Origin: an uncultured delta proteobacterium
GTDB lineage: Bacteria > Desulfobacterota > Syntrophia > Syntrophales > UBA8958
DNA length: 64,000 nucleotides
Reading direction: 5' to 3'
NCBI GenBank assembly: GCA_903885795.1
Contig: CAISJV010000019.1
Span: forward strand, 62,001 to 126,000
In this document: positions 1-8,453 of the stretch, in pieces
How positions within the stretch are numbered: position 1 is the first letter of the stretch
Layout: each line of letters starts with the position of its first letter
Notes under the pieces: model-generated
The model's database searches: none
Told to the model about the DNA's origin: nothing
Seen by the model: the letters and a program-made list of their open reading frames with translations, nothing else
Translations under genes and position numbers: made by a program

Positions 1-1
1 A

Positions 2-1627
2 TACGCCTGGCTCGCCACCAGCCTCTCCTACAAAGGGGAAGGTGGGGCGATCGTGCTCCAAAGAATCCTCATTCCCCTCCTCAAATCGGGCCGGGCAACG
101 GCATTTGTGGGTATTCTGACCTTCGTCGGCGTTTCCCTTCTCCTCGGAGACGGGGTCATCACCCCTGCCATCAGTATCCTTTCCGCCGTGGAGGGCATCG
201 ATATCATCCCGGGAATGGAAGGAACGGGGAGTCATGTTTTGCTTGCCATTGCCATGTGCATCACCGTGGTCCTCTTTCTATTTCAATATCGCGGCACAGA
301 CCGGATCGCCTGGGCCTTCGGTCCCGTCATGCTCATCTGGTTTATCGCCCTTGCCGCCTCGGGACTTGCCTCCATTCTTACCATGCCCGAGATCGTCAAG
401 GCCGTCAGTCCCTGGTACGCCATCAAGTTTCTCACCGAAAACGGGGTTGCGGGCTTCTTTGTCCTCTCCGAGGTAATCCTCTGTGCTACCGGAGGAGAAG
501 CCCTCTATGCAGACATGGGTCACCTCGGCCGCAAACCGATCGTCCATGCCTGGTATTTTGTCTGGGTCGCCCTGATGATTAACTATCTCGGCCAGGGGGT
601 CTTCGCCCTGCAACACCCGGAGGCAAAGGTAATGATCTTCGGAATGGTTCAACACCAGGCCCCTTTGCTATACATCCCCTTTCTTATCCTGGCCATCACC
701 GCCACCGTCATTGCCTCCCAGGCCATGATCAGCGGCGTTTTTTCCGTGGTCTATCAAGCGATCACGACCCGGGCCATGCCCCTGATGAAGATCAGCTACA
801 CATCCCGAGCCATGCAGTCTCAGATCTACATCGGTTCCGTGAACTGGATCCTTATGTTGGGAGTCCTGTTTATGATGATTGTCTTCCAGAAATCTTCGAA
901 CCTTGCCGCTGCCTACGGGATGGCCGTTACGGGCTCCATGACTATCACGGCCATCGTCATGACCATGGTTTTCTACCATAAGACCAAGTGGAAGGTTCCC
1001 ATCGCCGCCGCCGTCGCAGTTATAAATCTTATGTATCTGACGTCCACCTTCTACAAGTTCCCCCACGGCGCCTACTGGTCACTGGTCATTGCCGCCTTTC
1101 CCCTGGCGATCATGCTCATCTGGACCCAGGGTCAGAAACGTCTCTACCAGCGCCTTATGCCTCTTCCTTTCGATACCTTCCTGGTCAGTTATGAACAGGT
1201 GTACGGCAAAGGAAGGACCATCCCCGGGACGGCCCTCTTCTTCGTGCGCAGTCTGGACTTTGTCTCGCCCTATATCGTTCATTGCATCCTGAGCAGCAAT
1301 ATCATCTACGAGCGAAACATCCTCACCTCCATTATCCGGACAGATCAACCCTACGGGATGAAGGTCGATTACCGTCGGGATATAGGAACTGGTCTGGATT
1401 ACTTCGAAATACAAGCCGGCTACATGACCTTTGTCAATGTGGAGGCCCTTTTGAACCATTACGGGATCAAGGCAAAGATCATTTTCTACGGCGTGGAGGA
1501 CATCATTGCGAAAAACCCCGTCTGGTGGATCTTCAGCACGATCCGGAAGCAATCAACCAATTTCGTCCAGTTCTACAAGCTCCCCGCCAGCAAGCTCCAT
1601 GGCGTCGTCACCCGCATCGAAATGTAA
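2..1627 (+). CDS. kup: Kup-family potassium transporter, 5' end cut by window edge
   Basis: Membrane K+ uptake protein of the KUP/HAK/KT family, which imports K+ probably with protons. The frame is open from base 2, upstream of the first GTG at 53, and the residues there (Tyr-Lys-Gly-Glu-Gly-Gly) match the conserved loop that follows the second helix of Kup, so the true start lies before the window. About 540 residues are visible against roughly 620 in E. coli Kup. Many hydrophobic segments fill the first 370 residues, with the family motif GDGVITPAISILSAVEG near the visible N terminus, then a soluble C-terminal region of about 150 residues. A convergent tatA ends 9 bases downstream. Family assignment is firm; transport mechanism is by analogy. 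Confidence 0.95.
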   Translation, partial: YAWLATSLSYKGEGGAIVLQRILIPLLKSGRATAFVGILTFVGVSLLLGDGVITPAISILSAVEGIDIIPGMEGTGSHVLLAIAMCITVVLFLFQYRGTDRIAWAFGPVMLIWFIALAASGLASILTMPEIVKAVSPWYAIKFLTENGVAGFFVLSEVILCATGGEALYADMGHLGRKPIVHAWYFVWVALMINYLGQGVFALQHPEAKVMIFGMVQHQAPLLYIPFLILAITATVIASQAMISGVFSVVYQAITTRAMPLMKISYTSRAMQSQIYIGSVNWILMLGVLFMMIVFQKSSNLAAAYGMAVTGSMTITAIVMTMVFYHKTKWKVPIAAAVAVINLMYLTSTFYKFPHGAYWSLVIAAFPLAIMLIWTQGQKRLYQRLMPLPFDTFLVSYEQVYGKGRTIPGTALFFVRSLDFVSPYIVHCILSSNIIYERNILTSIIRTDQPYGMKVDYRRDIGTGLDYFEIQAGYMTFVNVEALLNHYGIKAKIIFYGVEDIIAKNPVWWIFSTIRKQSTNFVQFYKLPASKLHGVVTRIEM

Positions 1628-1636
1628 GTTTGATCG

Positions 1637-1837
1637 TCATTCACTCTTACCCTTGATTTTATTAGTTTCTGCCGCATTGTCCGATTTTATCTCCGGTTCA
1701 TCCATGGCTTTTTTAAATCCTTTGATCGCCTTGCCAAGGGAATCCCCGATACCACTGATCTTACCGGGGCCAAACACGATCAGGGCAATCAGAAGGACCA
1801 CCACCAGGTGCATGGGCTGAAACAATCCTTGAAACAT
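1637..1837 (-). CDS. tatA: TatA/TatE-type twin-arginine translocase subunit
   Basis: Small subunit of the Tat pathway, which forms the pore for export of folded proteins across the inner membrane. The 66 residues show the canonical layout: one N-terminal membrane helix (about residues 8-21), the FGPGKI hinge, an amphipathic helix with GDSLGKAIKGFKKAM, and a short charged tail. An AAGGAG ribosome site lies 8 bases before the ATG. No tatB or tatC is adjacent, so this is an isolated TatA-type gene; the gene upstream on the same strand is a 55-residue membrane ORF. The sequence cannot tell TatA from TatE. Confidence 0.9.
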   Translation of the reverse strand: MFQGLFQPMHLVVVLLIALIVFGPGKISGIGDSLGKAIKGFKKAMDEPEIKSDNAAETNKIKGKSE

Positions 1838-1943
1838 AATGTAATCTCCTTAAAAAGTAACCTCAATAAATCCCTCCCCCCGACCTTAATCAACAGGGGC
1901 GGGAGGAGGGCGGTCAAGGAGGGATCTTGACTCTTTTATAGCT

Positions 1944-2111
1944 CTATTTAATTGTTTTTGTGTTTTTATCCTCCCCCTTCATAAGAAAAACCTTCTTTCC
2001 CGGGGTTTCCTTTCTATAGCTTAAATGATTGGGCTTTTTACCCATCAATTTGGTTATGGAGATCAAAAGGGCGTACGATAAGAAAAGAATCAAGCTTGCG
2101 GCTTCATCCAT
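1944..2111 (-). CDS. hypothetical 55-residue single-span membrane protein
   Basis: Short ORF read directly from the minus strand. It starts at an ATG preceded by AAGGAG with a 10-base gap. Residues 5-20 form a hydrophobic helix (AASLILFLSYALLISI) and the remainder is strongly basic (KLMGKKPNH, RKETPGKK), which would place the tail in the cytoplasm. It lies upstream of tatA on the same strand, 106 bases away, so co-transcription is possible. No family recognised. It could be a chance ORF, but start signal, hydrophobic core and charge pattern argue for a real small protein. Confidence 0.45.
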   Translation of the reverse strand: MDEAASLILFLSYALLISITKLMGKKPNHLSYRKETPGKKVFLMKGEDKNTKTIK

Positions 2112-2251
2112 GACACGTTAGCTCCTTTCCCAGACTTTAAATGTTTATATTCTTAAATATATCAATCATTTACCGATAGCAATCTTCAAGGCCAGGTCAT
2201 AATTGGCAATACCGTAACTATTCTCAAGGGTTCACTGAAGATGGGGTAAAG

Positions 2252-2584
2252 TTATTGAAATGAATCCGGGGGCGCCCGGTCGGGTTGGAAAAACATACCA
2301 GGTGGGGAAGGAATCAAACGTTCGGCAGCCTGGCCCATATAGGTCCTGCCGGCAAGATGCAGGAATTGAAGGTCATCCTCAACTCTCCGCAGGTAATTGG
2401 GCGACTTACAGATGTGATCTTCGGAATTGCCGGGGTCATCATTGGACAATGTTTGGCTTAAGGTCGGAGTAACGGTCAGAAAGGCATTCTGCACCGCCAG
2501 GCCGTCGGTTACAACACCAACGGCAAAGAACAGCAGCAGTATCTGAAGCATTTGCGGGACAACCCGCCTTCGGAGCCACGACAT
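2252..2584 (-). CDS. hypothetical exported or membrane-anchored protein
   Basis: About 110 residues from an ATG at 2584, chosen because AGAGG lies 9 bases upstream; the frame stays open to 2617. The N terminus (MSWLRRRVVPQ followed by a hydrophobic run to about residue 30) reads as a signal peptide or membrane anchor. The rest is hydrophilic and rich in proline at the end, with one Cys and no recognisable motif. It lies about 100 bases downstream of mgtA on the same strand. Function unknown. Confidence 0.45.
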   Translation of the reverse strand: MSWLRRRVVPQMLQILLLFFAVGVVTDGLAVQNAFLTVTPTLSQTLSNDDPGNSEDHICKSPNYLRRVEDDLQFLHLAGRTYMGQAAERLIPSPPGMFFQPDRAPPDSFQ

Positions 2585-2690
2585 TTTGAACCCGCCTCTT
2601 TGAATGGTGAGGGGCATTATATAGTACCGTTTTCAGGAAAACAAGAACTTCTTTGCAACGCCCAGGATGACGATAATTTCCTCATCCATT

Positions 2691-5243
2691 TCACTCTCGG
2701 GCATAGTGCCGGAAGAACCATTGTTTCATCAATTCCACTGCCAACAGGTAAGCGACAAGCATGGCGGTCAGGATCAGGAAGAAGAAGGCCGGCGGCGCCA
2801 CAAAGCCGAGGTAAACACCGGCCGGGGTGAACGGCAGCAGCACGGCCACTGCTACCACTGCCAGCGAACAGGCGATCAGCCACGGGTTCGGACGGCTTTT
2901 GAAGGGGTTTTTACGGGTGCGGATGATGAAGATTACCAGCACCTGCGTGGCCATGGACTCAATGAACCAGCCGGTATGGAACAGCGCCTCTCCGGCATGA
3001 AAAAACGCCAGCATGATGTAGAAAGTGAGGAAATCGAAGATTGAACTGACCGGGCCGATAACCAGCATGAAGTTGCGGATGAAGTTCATATCCCAGTGCC
3101 GGGGATGACTCAGGTAATCATCATCCACGCGATCCAGGGGAATCGGCAGTTCCGATACGTCGTAGAGGAGGTTGTTCAGGAGAATCTGCACGGGCAACAT
3201 GGGGAGGAAGGGGAGGAAGAGCGAGGCCCCCGCCATGCTGAACATGTTGCCGAAATTGGAGCTTGTCCCCATCATGATGTATTTCATGATGTTGCCGAAG
3301 GTGCGCCGTCCCTCCAGAACGCCGGCATGGAGAACTCCCAGGTCGTGCTCCAGAAGGATCATGTCCGCTGCCTCTTTTGCCACATCCACAGCACTGTCCA
3401 CGGAAATGCCCACATCGGCCGAATGAAGCGACGGGGCGTCATTGATGCCGTCGCCGAGATACCCCACCACATGGCCGCGTCGTTTCAGGGCGAGGATGAC
3501 CCTGTTTTTCTGGGCGGGGGCCACGCGACAGAAGAGGTTCACCTGTTCCACCCGCGCCATGAACGCCTGATCATCCATCTGCTGGATTTCCGCGCCCGTA
3601 AGCACCCCGATGATAGGGATGCCGAGTTGGGTGCAGACATGCTGGGTCACCAGTTCGTTGTCGCCGGTGATGATCTTGACCGTTACCCGGTCGGCGGCAA
3701 GTCCGGCCAAAGCCACTTTGGCGCTCTCCTTGGGGGGATCGAGGAAGGCGGCGAAGCCTGCAAAGGTCAGCTCCGTTTCGTCGCTCACGACCGCATGGGG
3801 GTGGTCCATCCCCACTTGCCGTGAGGCGATTCCCAGGACCCGGAACCCCTCTTTACTGAGCTCTTCAAATTGCGCATTGACACTTCCGAGCGCCGCTTTA
3901 TCCAGGGGACGCAGGACGGCTTCCCCGTCCGCCTCGTAGCTGACCGACAGGCGCAGGATATCTTCGGGGGCCCCCTTCACGACGAGGAGCCTCGTCTTGC
4001 CATCGTCCAGGAGGACGGAAACGCGGCGGCGCTCGAAGTCAAAGGGCACTTCATCGATCTTGCGCCAGCGGCTCGCGTCGATTTCCTTATGCTCCAGAAT
4101 GGCGTCATCCAGAGGGCTTTTCACGCCGGTTTCAAAAAAACTGTTGAAATAGGCAAGCTCCAGAACGCGCTCACTTTCCCGTCCGAGGGGGTCCATGTGG
4201 CGCTCCAGGTGGATCCGGGCCTCGGTCAGGGTGCCGGTTTTGTCCGTGCATAAGACATCCATGCTCCCCAGGTTTTGTATTGCCGCCAACCGCTTGACGA
4301 TCACTTTACTTTTCGCCATGCGCAGCGCTCCCTTGGACAGGGTCACGGAGACCACCATGGGGAGAAGTTCCGGGGTCAGTCCCACTGCCAGGGCAACGGC
4401 AAACAGAAACGATTCGAGCCAGGGGCGGTGAAAGAAGGCATTAACCAGCAGGACAAACAGGACAAGGAGAATGGTCATGCGCATGATGAGGAACCCGAAA
4501 TGGCGCGTCCCCTGTTCAAAGGCGGTGGGCGGGGCCTTGGCAAGAAGGGTATCGGCTATCTCGCCGAGTTCCGTATTCTGCCCGGTGCGGCACATCAACA
4601 CCTTGGCTGAGCCGCTGATGACTGACGTCCCCAAAAGCACGGTATTGCCGGCCGAGAGGATCTCAACCTCGCCGGGCAATTCTCCGGGAACCTTTTCTAC
4701 GGGGTACGGCTCCCCAGTGAGAAGGGCCTGGTTGACGAAGAAGTCCCTTGCCTCCAATATCCGGCCATCGCAGGGAACCAGGTCGCCGGCGCTAAGAAGC
4801 GTCACATCTCCGGGCACCATCTCCGCAAGAGGTATTTCCAGGGGTTTGCCTTCCCGCAGCACCTTGCCGCGAATTGACACGGACTGGCGTAAACGTTCCG
4901 CCGCTTGTCCTGCCCGGTATTCCTGGACGAAATCGAGGGTCACACTGATAATGACGATGACGCTGATAATGAAGAAGCTGGCGGCGTCGCCGGTGAAGGC
5001 GGAAAGGGCGCTGGCGATGAGGAGAATTATGACGAGGGGATTTCTGAACTTGGACAGAAATTGAAGGAGGAGCGCCTGTTTTCGATCCCCATGAATCAGG
5101 TTGGGGCCGAAACGGATCAGGCGTGCAGCGGCCTCTGCGTTGCTCAGCCCGTCGGGGCTGGCTTGCAGCCGCTCCAAAAGCGTAGCAATCGGCAATTGCC
5201 AGAATGGAAACTCTTCTTTAGATTTAACAGTGGATGACGGCAT
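2691..5243 (-). CDS. mgtA: magnesium-translocating P-type ATPase (type IIIB)
   Basis: Inner-membrane Mg2+ importer driven by ATP hydrolysis. The 850 residues carry, in order, an N-terminal cation ATPase domain, the actuator motif LLTGEP (about 174-179), the membrane motif VGLTPELLP (about 287-295) typical of the Mg2+ subgroup, the phosphorylation motif DKTGTLTE with catalytic Asp 334, and the hinge GDGINDAPSLHSADVG. The MgtA family is usually around 900 residues, so this copy is slightly short at the N terminus. AGAGGAAG precedes the ATG. Only 38 bases separate it from the MFS gene upstream, leaving no room for the long Mg2+-sensing leader known from enterobacterial mgtA, and suggesting co-transcription with that gene. 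Confidence 0.93.
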   Translation of the reverse strand: MPSSTVKSKEEFPFWQLPIATLLERLQASPDGLSNAEAAARLIRFGPNLIHGDRKQALLLQFLSKFRNPLVIILLIASALSAFTGDAASFFIISVIVIISVTLDFVQEYRAGQAAERLRQSVSIRGKVLREGKPLEIPLAEMVPGDVTLLSAGDLVPCDGRILEARDFFVNQALLTGEPYPVEKVPGELPGEVEILSAGNTVLLGTSVISGSAKVLMCRTGQNTELGEIADTLLAKAPPTAFEQGTRHFGFLIMRMTILLVLFVLLVNAFFHRPWLESFLFAVALAVGLTPELLPMVVSVTLSKGALRMAKSKVIVKRLAAIQNLGSMDVLCTDKTGTLTEARIHLERHMDPLGRESERVLELAYFNSFFETGVKSPLDDAILEHKEIDASRWRKIDEVPFDFERRRVSVLLDDGKTRLLVVKGAPEDILRLSVSYEADGEAVLRPLDKAALGSVNAQFEELSKEGFRVLGIASRQVGMDHPHAVVSDETELTFAGFAAFLDPPKESAKVALAGLAADRVTVKIITGDNELVTQHVCTQLGIPIIGVLTGAEIQQMDDQAFMARVEQVNLFCRVAPAQKNRVILALKRRGHVVGYLGDGINDAPSLHSADVGISVDSAVDVAKEAADMILLEHDLGVLHAGVLEGRRTFGNIMKYIMMGTSSNFGNMFSMAGASLFLPFLPMLPVQILLNNLLYDVSELPIPLDRVDDDYLSHPRHWDMNFIRNFMLVIGPVSSIFDFLTFYIMLAFFHAGEALFHTGWFIESMATQVLVIFIIRTRKNPFKSRPNPWLIACSLAVVAVAVLLPFTPAGVYLGFVAPPAFFFLILTAMLVAYLLAVELMKQWFFRHYARE

Positions 5244-5281
5244 GGCAGCTTCCTCTAAATAATAAAAAATCCCGTTTCAAC

Positions 5282-6466
5282 TCATCTGAGATCTCTTCCG
5301 AAAACCCAGAAATAAATAGTCCCGGCGAGACCACACCCCGCGGCCGCCAGCAGGTTAACTGTCGGTGATATTTGCCAGAGAAACGCCCCACCCAAGGCGG
5401 CGGCGGAAACGATAACGTCCCGGACAAGATAGTAGAGCCCAAACATCCCTGCTTTATTGTCCTCCGGGGCAAGGTCCATGATCAGGGCCTTGCGGGTGGG
5501 CTCTCCGAACTCCTTGAGGCCCCGGATAATAAAGGCGATTACCATCATCGAAAAGGAGTGGGAGAAAAGCAGCACCAAGGGAAAGATGGTGAAGTTGAAA
5601 AAGGTGATGACGACAAAGTGTTTTTTTGTGCCCCCGTCGGCGAGGTAAGCAACGGGGATGTAAACGAGTACAGCCGTCGCCATCTCGATCGTCGTGAGAA
5701 CGCCAAACTGGACGGCACTGATGCTGTTCACCTTCATACACCAGATCACGACGAAAGCGTAGGGGATCTGCTCGGCGAAACGGATCAAAATATCGGAAAC
5801 AAGCAGGTTTTTGAGGGCCGGAGTCATGAAACGCCATAGCTTCGAGGGCCGTTTTTCCGGCTTTCCCCGGTACGGGTCGTCTTCGATCATTACCTGCTGC
5901 AGGACAAGGGAGACGAGTCCGAGGAGCAAGGCGGCAACAAAGGCCAGACGTATACCCGTCTTCTCGCCGTAGAAGGCAATCAGCACCCCGCCGATAATGG
6001 GACCCAGCGCCATGGGAATCCGCCGGACGAGAGAATGAACAGAGACCCCCATCGTCCGTTTGTCTGCAGGAAGGGCGCGGGATACGAGGCTCATCGTGGC
6101 GGGAAGGGAGATGGCCGTCCAGGAGAGGAAAAAGACGGAACCGATGATGACCGCCTGCCAGTAGGGGAAAAAGATGACGATCAGATACCCGAACATGGCA
6201 ATAAGGTTGAAGACAAAGAGGGCTTTCTTGTAGCCGAAGCGATCGCTCAGATAGCCGCCGGGGTAGGAGTAAAGGGCGGACAGCAGGTTGTCCATGGCAT
6301 TCAGGAAGCCAACGGACAAGATACCGCCGCCCAAGGCGAGGAGGTAGATGGGCAGGAACCGCTCCGCCATCTTCTCGCCCAGTCCCACCAGAACTACCAT
6401 GGCAAGGAGGGCGACGATGCTCTTTTTCAATCCAAAAAAATCGGCGAATTTACGCTGCCAGTTCAT
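5282..6466 (-). CDS. MFS transporter
   Basis: Major facilitator superfamily permease with about twelve hydrophobic segments over 394 residues. The loop between helices 2 and 3 has the family signature as GGYLSDRFGYKKAL. The start is taken as the ATG at 6466, which has GAGG upstream; the frame extends ten codons further to a TTG, but those would overlap the preceding gene. The gene begins 4 bases after the stop of the 83-residue ORF upstream and is followed by mgtA, so all may be on one transcript. Substrate not predictable. Confidence 0.85.
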   Translation of the reverse strand: MNWQRKFADFFGLKKSIVALLAMVVLVGLGEKMAERFLPIYLLALGGGILSVGFLNAMDNLLSALYSYPGGYLSDRFGYKKALFVFNLIAMFGYLIVIFFPYWQAVIIGSVFFLSWTAISLPATMSLVSRALPADKRTMGVSVHSLVRRIPMALGPIIGGVLIAFYGEKTGIRLAFVAALLLGLVSLVLQQVMIEDDPYRGKPEKRPSKLWRFMTPALKNLLVSDILIRFAEQIPYAFVVIWCMKVNSISAVQFGVLTTIEMATAVLVYIPVAYLADGGTKKHFVVITFFNFTIFPLVLLFSHSFSMMVIAFIIRGLKEFGEPTRKALIMDLAPEDNKAGMFGLYYLVRDVIVSAAALGGAFLWQISPTVNLLAAAGCGLAGTIYFWVFGRDLR

Positions 6467-6470
6467 GGCC

Positions 6471-6722
6471 TCATATCTTGGTGGACAATAGGTCAATGTC
6501 CAATATCATCGGTGCCCTTTTCCAATTGATACCGTCACCAACAGTTCCCTCAAGATCGTTGTATTGCCCCTGTATCTCTACGTTTGCGTCCCGGTATTCC
6601 GCAGCCAGCCTCTTCTGAAGTCGCTCTCCGATCATTTTCTTGATTGCCGTGGCGATAAGCCGGCTTGCTTCACGGGGTTCTACTTCCTCTTTCAAATTCT
6701 GATAAATTTCATCAGGCTGCAT
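6471..6722 (-). CDS. hypothetical 83-residue protein, third gene of a DUF4258/YgiT unit
   Basis: Small acidic-basic protein of unknown family. Its ATG lies inside the last codons of the YgiT-type gene (overlap of 11 bases), a typical arrangement for translational coupling. The N-terminal half (about residues 2-45) is charged and likely helical (KEEVEPREASRLIATAIKKM); the C-terminal half is less polar. No catalytic motif is visible. As the third member of a coupled toxin-antitoxin-like unit it may be an accessory or a second antitoxin component, but that is inference from position only. Confidence 0.6.
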   Translation of the reverse strand: MQPDEIYQNLKEEVEPREASRLIATAIKKMIGERLQKRLAAEYRDANVEIQGQYNDLEGTVGDGINWKRAPMILDIDLLSTKI

Positions 6723-6933
6723 AGCTGAGGATTTCCAATTCAGCATGATTATTAAGAGAGCCAATAATACCGTCAATCTTCTCCATAACGGCATCCTCAA
6801 GCAGGTATTCCCGGCAACTGCCGCACTGGAGAACCGGCAGATTCTTGATAATGACGATGGAATTGTCGTCTACTTTGAAAGGAAGACTCGTAATGCCCTC
6901 ATTATATTGTCCGCCGCACATGTAACAGTTCAT
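6712..6933 (-). CDS. YgiT-type zinc finger protein (MqsA N-terminal-like antitoxin)
   Basis: Seventy-three residues from the ATG at 6933, which overlaps the DUF4258 stop codon as ATGA and has GGAGGA just upstream. Two CxxC pairs (Cys3/Cys6 and Cys37/Cys40) make the zinc site of the MqsA N-terminal domain; the C terminus AELEILSYAA resembles other YgiT-type proteins. It lacks the helix-turn-helix half of full MqsA, so it is a short type that is normally paired with a DUF4258 protein, exactly as here. Likely the antitoxin of the pair. Confidence 0.85.
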   Translation of the reverse strand: MNCYMCGGQYNEGITSLPFKVDDNSIVIIKNLPVLQCGSCREYLLEDAVMEKIDGIIGSLNNHAELEILSYAA

Positions 6934-7247
6934 TTTCTCCTCCGTGTTTTTCCGTCCGCCTCCCAATTATTTGAATCAGGTTCGTAACAAGTTATAATAA
7001 TTATCTTATCATCCAGTTTGTCGATTGCTGTCAGAATATGAAATTTTTTCTTCCCGTGCTTCGCATAAACAAGATAACTTGGCAAGTACTTGTCTTCCGG
7101 GTACTCTTCGATTATCTCATATGTTTCAAGGGAAGACAAAATCTCCCGCCTGGGAATATGACGATCTTTTAATCTCATGTTGACATGATATGTCCAGTAC
7201 AAGCGACCGCTCTGAATGTGATTTTTAATAAAATCAAGTGCATCCAT
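6930..7247 (-). CDS. DUF4258 domain protein, probable toxin of a YgiT-paired module
   Basis: The 105 residues match the DUF4258 fold: an N-terminal helix with YWTYHVNMRLKDRHIPRREI, followed by beta strands with YLVYAKHGKKKFHILTAI and ending in CYEPD. DUF4258 proteins are relatives of the RelE/MqsR-like group and are commonly encoded directly before YgiT-type zinc finger genes, so a toxin role is inferred from family and context. The start ATG lies 10 bases downstream of the stop of a decayed restriction-modification gene tail; an AAGGAG is present but 13 bases away. Translationally coupled with the next gene. Confidence 0.8.
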   Translation of the reverse strand: MDALDFIKNHIQSGRLYWTYHVNMRLKDRHIPRREILSSLETYEIIEEYPEDKYLPSYLVYAKHGKKKFHILTAIDKLDDKIIIITCYEPDSNNWEADGKTRRRK

Positions 7248-7256
7248 TGATTATTT

Positions 7257-7506
7257 TCAACTCCTTTCCTCAACGATTTTGATTTCCTCTTCCTTCAGGC
7301 CGTAGAGTTCATAGACGAGGGCGTCGATCCGTCGGTCAATCGCTGACATATCTGCTCTGTAAATGATTTCGCACTCCAGAGATTTTGTTGATCCTCCGTC
7401 TTTGGATCCCTTAGCGTTTGTTTGCTGGAACTTATAAGTGGGACATGATTTCTATCGCAATATCGATTCTCATCCACTGACGCTTATTCGGAAGAACCAA
7501 AAAATT
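7257..7506 (-). pseudogene. decayed 3' end of a type IIG restriction-modification gene
   Basis: The minus strand encodes, ending at 7257, a stretch reading AIDRRIDALVYELYGL and then EEEIKIVEERS, nearly identical to the last 30 residues of the intact restriction-modification protein encoded at 8797. A 31-base block (7295-7325) is identical to 8832-8862. Upstream the frame is broken: the homologous frame opens only after a stop near 7430, and the adjacent frame holds a coding-like piece (LVLPNKRQWMRIDIAIEIM) that runs to the stop of the HXXEE gene. No start codon, no methylase motifs. Best read as what is left of a second copy after deletion. Confidence 0.7.
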
Positions 7507-8100
7507 CTATTGGCGTTTTAATTTGCTTAAGCGGCTTCTTGTTTTAAAGAACAATAATCCACATATTACTGCGCCCATAATAATCGAAAAAATCCAATCG
7601 TACCAATGAAAGAATTGAAGGGCTGTAATGAATGTTATTGTGCCAAGCGGTAGTAATAACACAGAATTTGTAATCAAACCAGGATTATAGGTGGGCTTAC
7701 CGGATTGAAAAACTATTGTATGCATAAAGTTGTTAATCGTTAACTCAAATAACATCATGGAAAAACCAATCCAGGGTGCAATATTGGCAAGAATAGCGCC
7801 GATAATTACCGCCGGCCATGCAATAACAATGTTTACCTGAAACACATAGCCTTCATCAAGTGGAAAATCGGGATCGGTTTTGGAACCAAAAGGAGATTTT
7901 AAATTGAAATATTCCTTAAAACTTAAAGGCGATAAAACATATTCTTCACATTCATGAATCATTAAAAAGGGCAAATGAAGCCATAAAAGAAATTGATAAA
8001 AAGACATAGAATTTCTATAATAAATTAGAATGACCAACAATACCGGGGCGATAAACAAATTTGCGCTTTGCCAGAACCAATTGACTTTTTGAATATTCAT
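7507..8100 (-). CDS. HXXEE domain membrane protein
   Basis: Integral membrane protein of 197 residues. The motif His49-x-x-Glu52-Glu53 sits at the end of the second hydrophobic segment and matches the HXXEE family of unknown function; several further hydrophobic segments follow, and the C terminus is basic. The ATG at 8100 is chosen over the upstream frame because a perfect AAGGAGG lies 5 bases before it. It sits between remnants of restriction and toxin-antitoxin genes. Family identity is well supported by the motif; the biochemical role of HXXEE proteins is not known. Confidence 0.8.
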   Translation of the reverse strand: MNIQKVNWFWQSANLFIAPVLLVILIYYRNSMSFYQFLLWLHLPFLMIHECEEYVLSPLSFKEYFNLKSPFGSKTDPDFPLDEGYVFQVNIVIAWPAVIIGAILANIAPWIGFSMMLFELTINNFMHTIVFQSGKPTYNPGLITNSVLLLPLGTITFITALQFFHWYDWIFSIIMGAVICGLLFFKTRSRLSKLKRQ

Positions 8101-8144
8101 AAAACCTCCTTCATCCAGCGCGCATGCCAATAGTTTTCATTCAT

Positions 8145-8227
8145 AGTGAAATCACATGCCGCAATGTTTTCATTGTTAAGGGAAAGACATGGACAGGCAT
8201 AGGAGGTGTAAAATAGCTCCTCGTCAG
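8145..8227. repeat. dispersed repeat, two modules (shared with 12.9 kb and 19.8 kb)
   Basis: Bases 8145-8187 align with 19820-19862 at about 36 of 43 positions, sharing CAATGTTTTCATT. Bases 8191-8227 align with 12920-12958, sharing AGGAGGTG and AAAATAGCTCC. Read on the minus strand this copy is open (ELFYTSYACP, then LSLNNENIAAC), and the 19.8 kb copy is open in the same frame at the aligned part, so the repeat may derive from coding DNA. It fills the space between the HXXEE gene and the broken toxin gene. Confidence 0.5.
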
Positions 8228-8259
8228 ATATAATTCATTTCCGCCACTGAGCATTTCTT

Positions 8260-8453
8260 TTAAGCTTTTCTTACAATTATCTCTTCGATTTCGCTTAGTA
8301 TGTCATTGATATTTCTTGATAAAGACTCTGCAATAGTATCAGACGGCAAATGAACATGATGGGGAAACGATGACAGTTTCTTGGCCCGCGGATCAGAAGC
8401 GAGGATTGAATCGAGTCCTCTATGTGGCGTATATATTTATTCAGTTTCGACAT
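8260..8453 (-). pseudogene. broken toxin gene, DUF6516/TumE-like
   Basis: The ATG at 8453 overlaps the end of the upstream antitoxin ORF, the usual coupling of such pairs, and encodes MSKLNKYIRHIEDSI. The frame then fails; the next frame continues with LASDPRAKKLSSFPHHVHLPSD and ends in NINDILSEIEEIIVRKA. The FPHH-H block followed by a final DIL-EI helix resembles the C terminus of DUF6516 (TumE family) toxins. The family is usually around 100 residues or more, so an internal segment is also missing. Frameshift plus probable deletion. Confidence 0.5.

Noticed and set aside
2112-2251. Minus-strand stretch encoding about 20 coding-like residues (SYGIANYDLALKIAIGK)
   Set aside because: Too short, preceded by a stop, and no family could be named; possibly a gene tail.
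5244-5281. Mg2+-sensing leader RNA upstream of mgtA
   Set aside because: Only 38 bases separate mgtA from the upstream gene, too short for the known mgtA leader.
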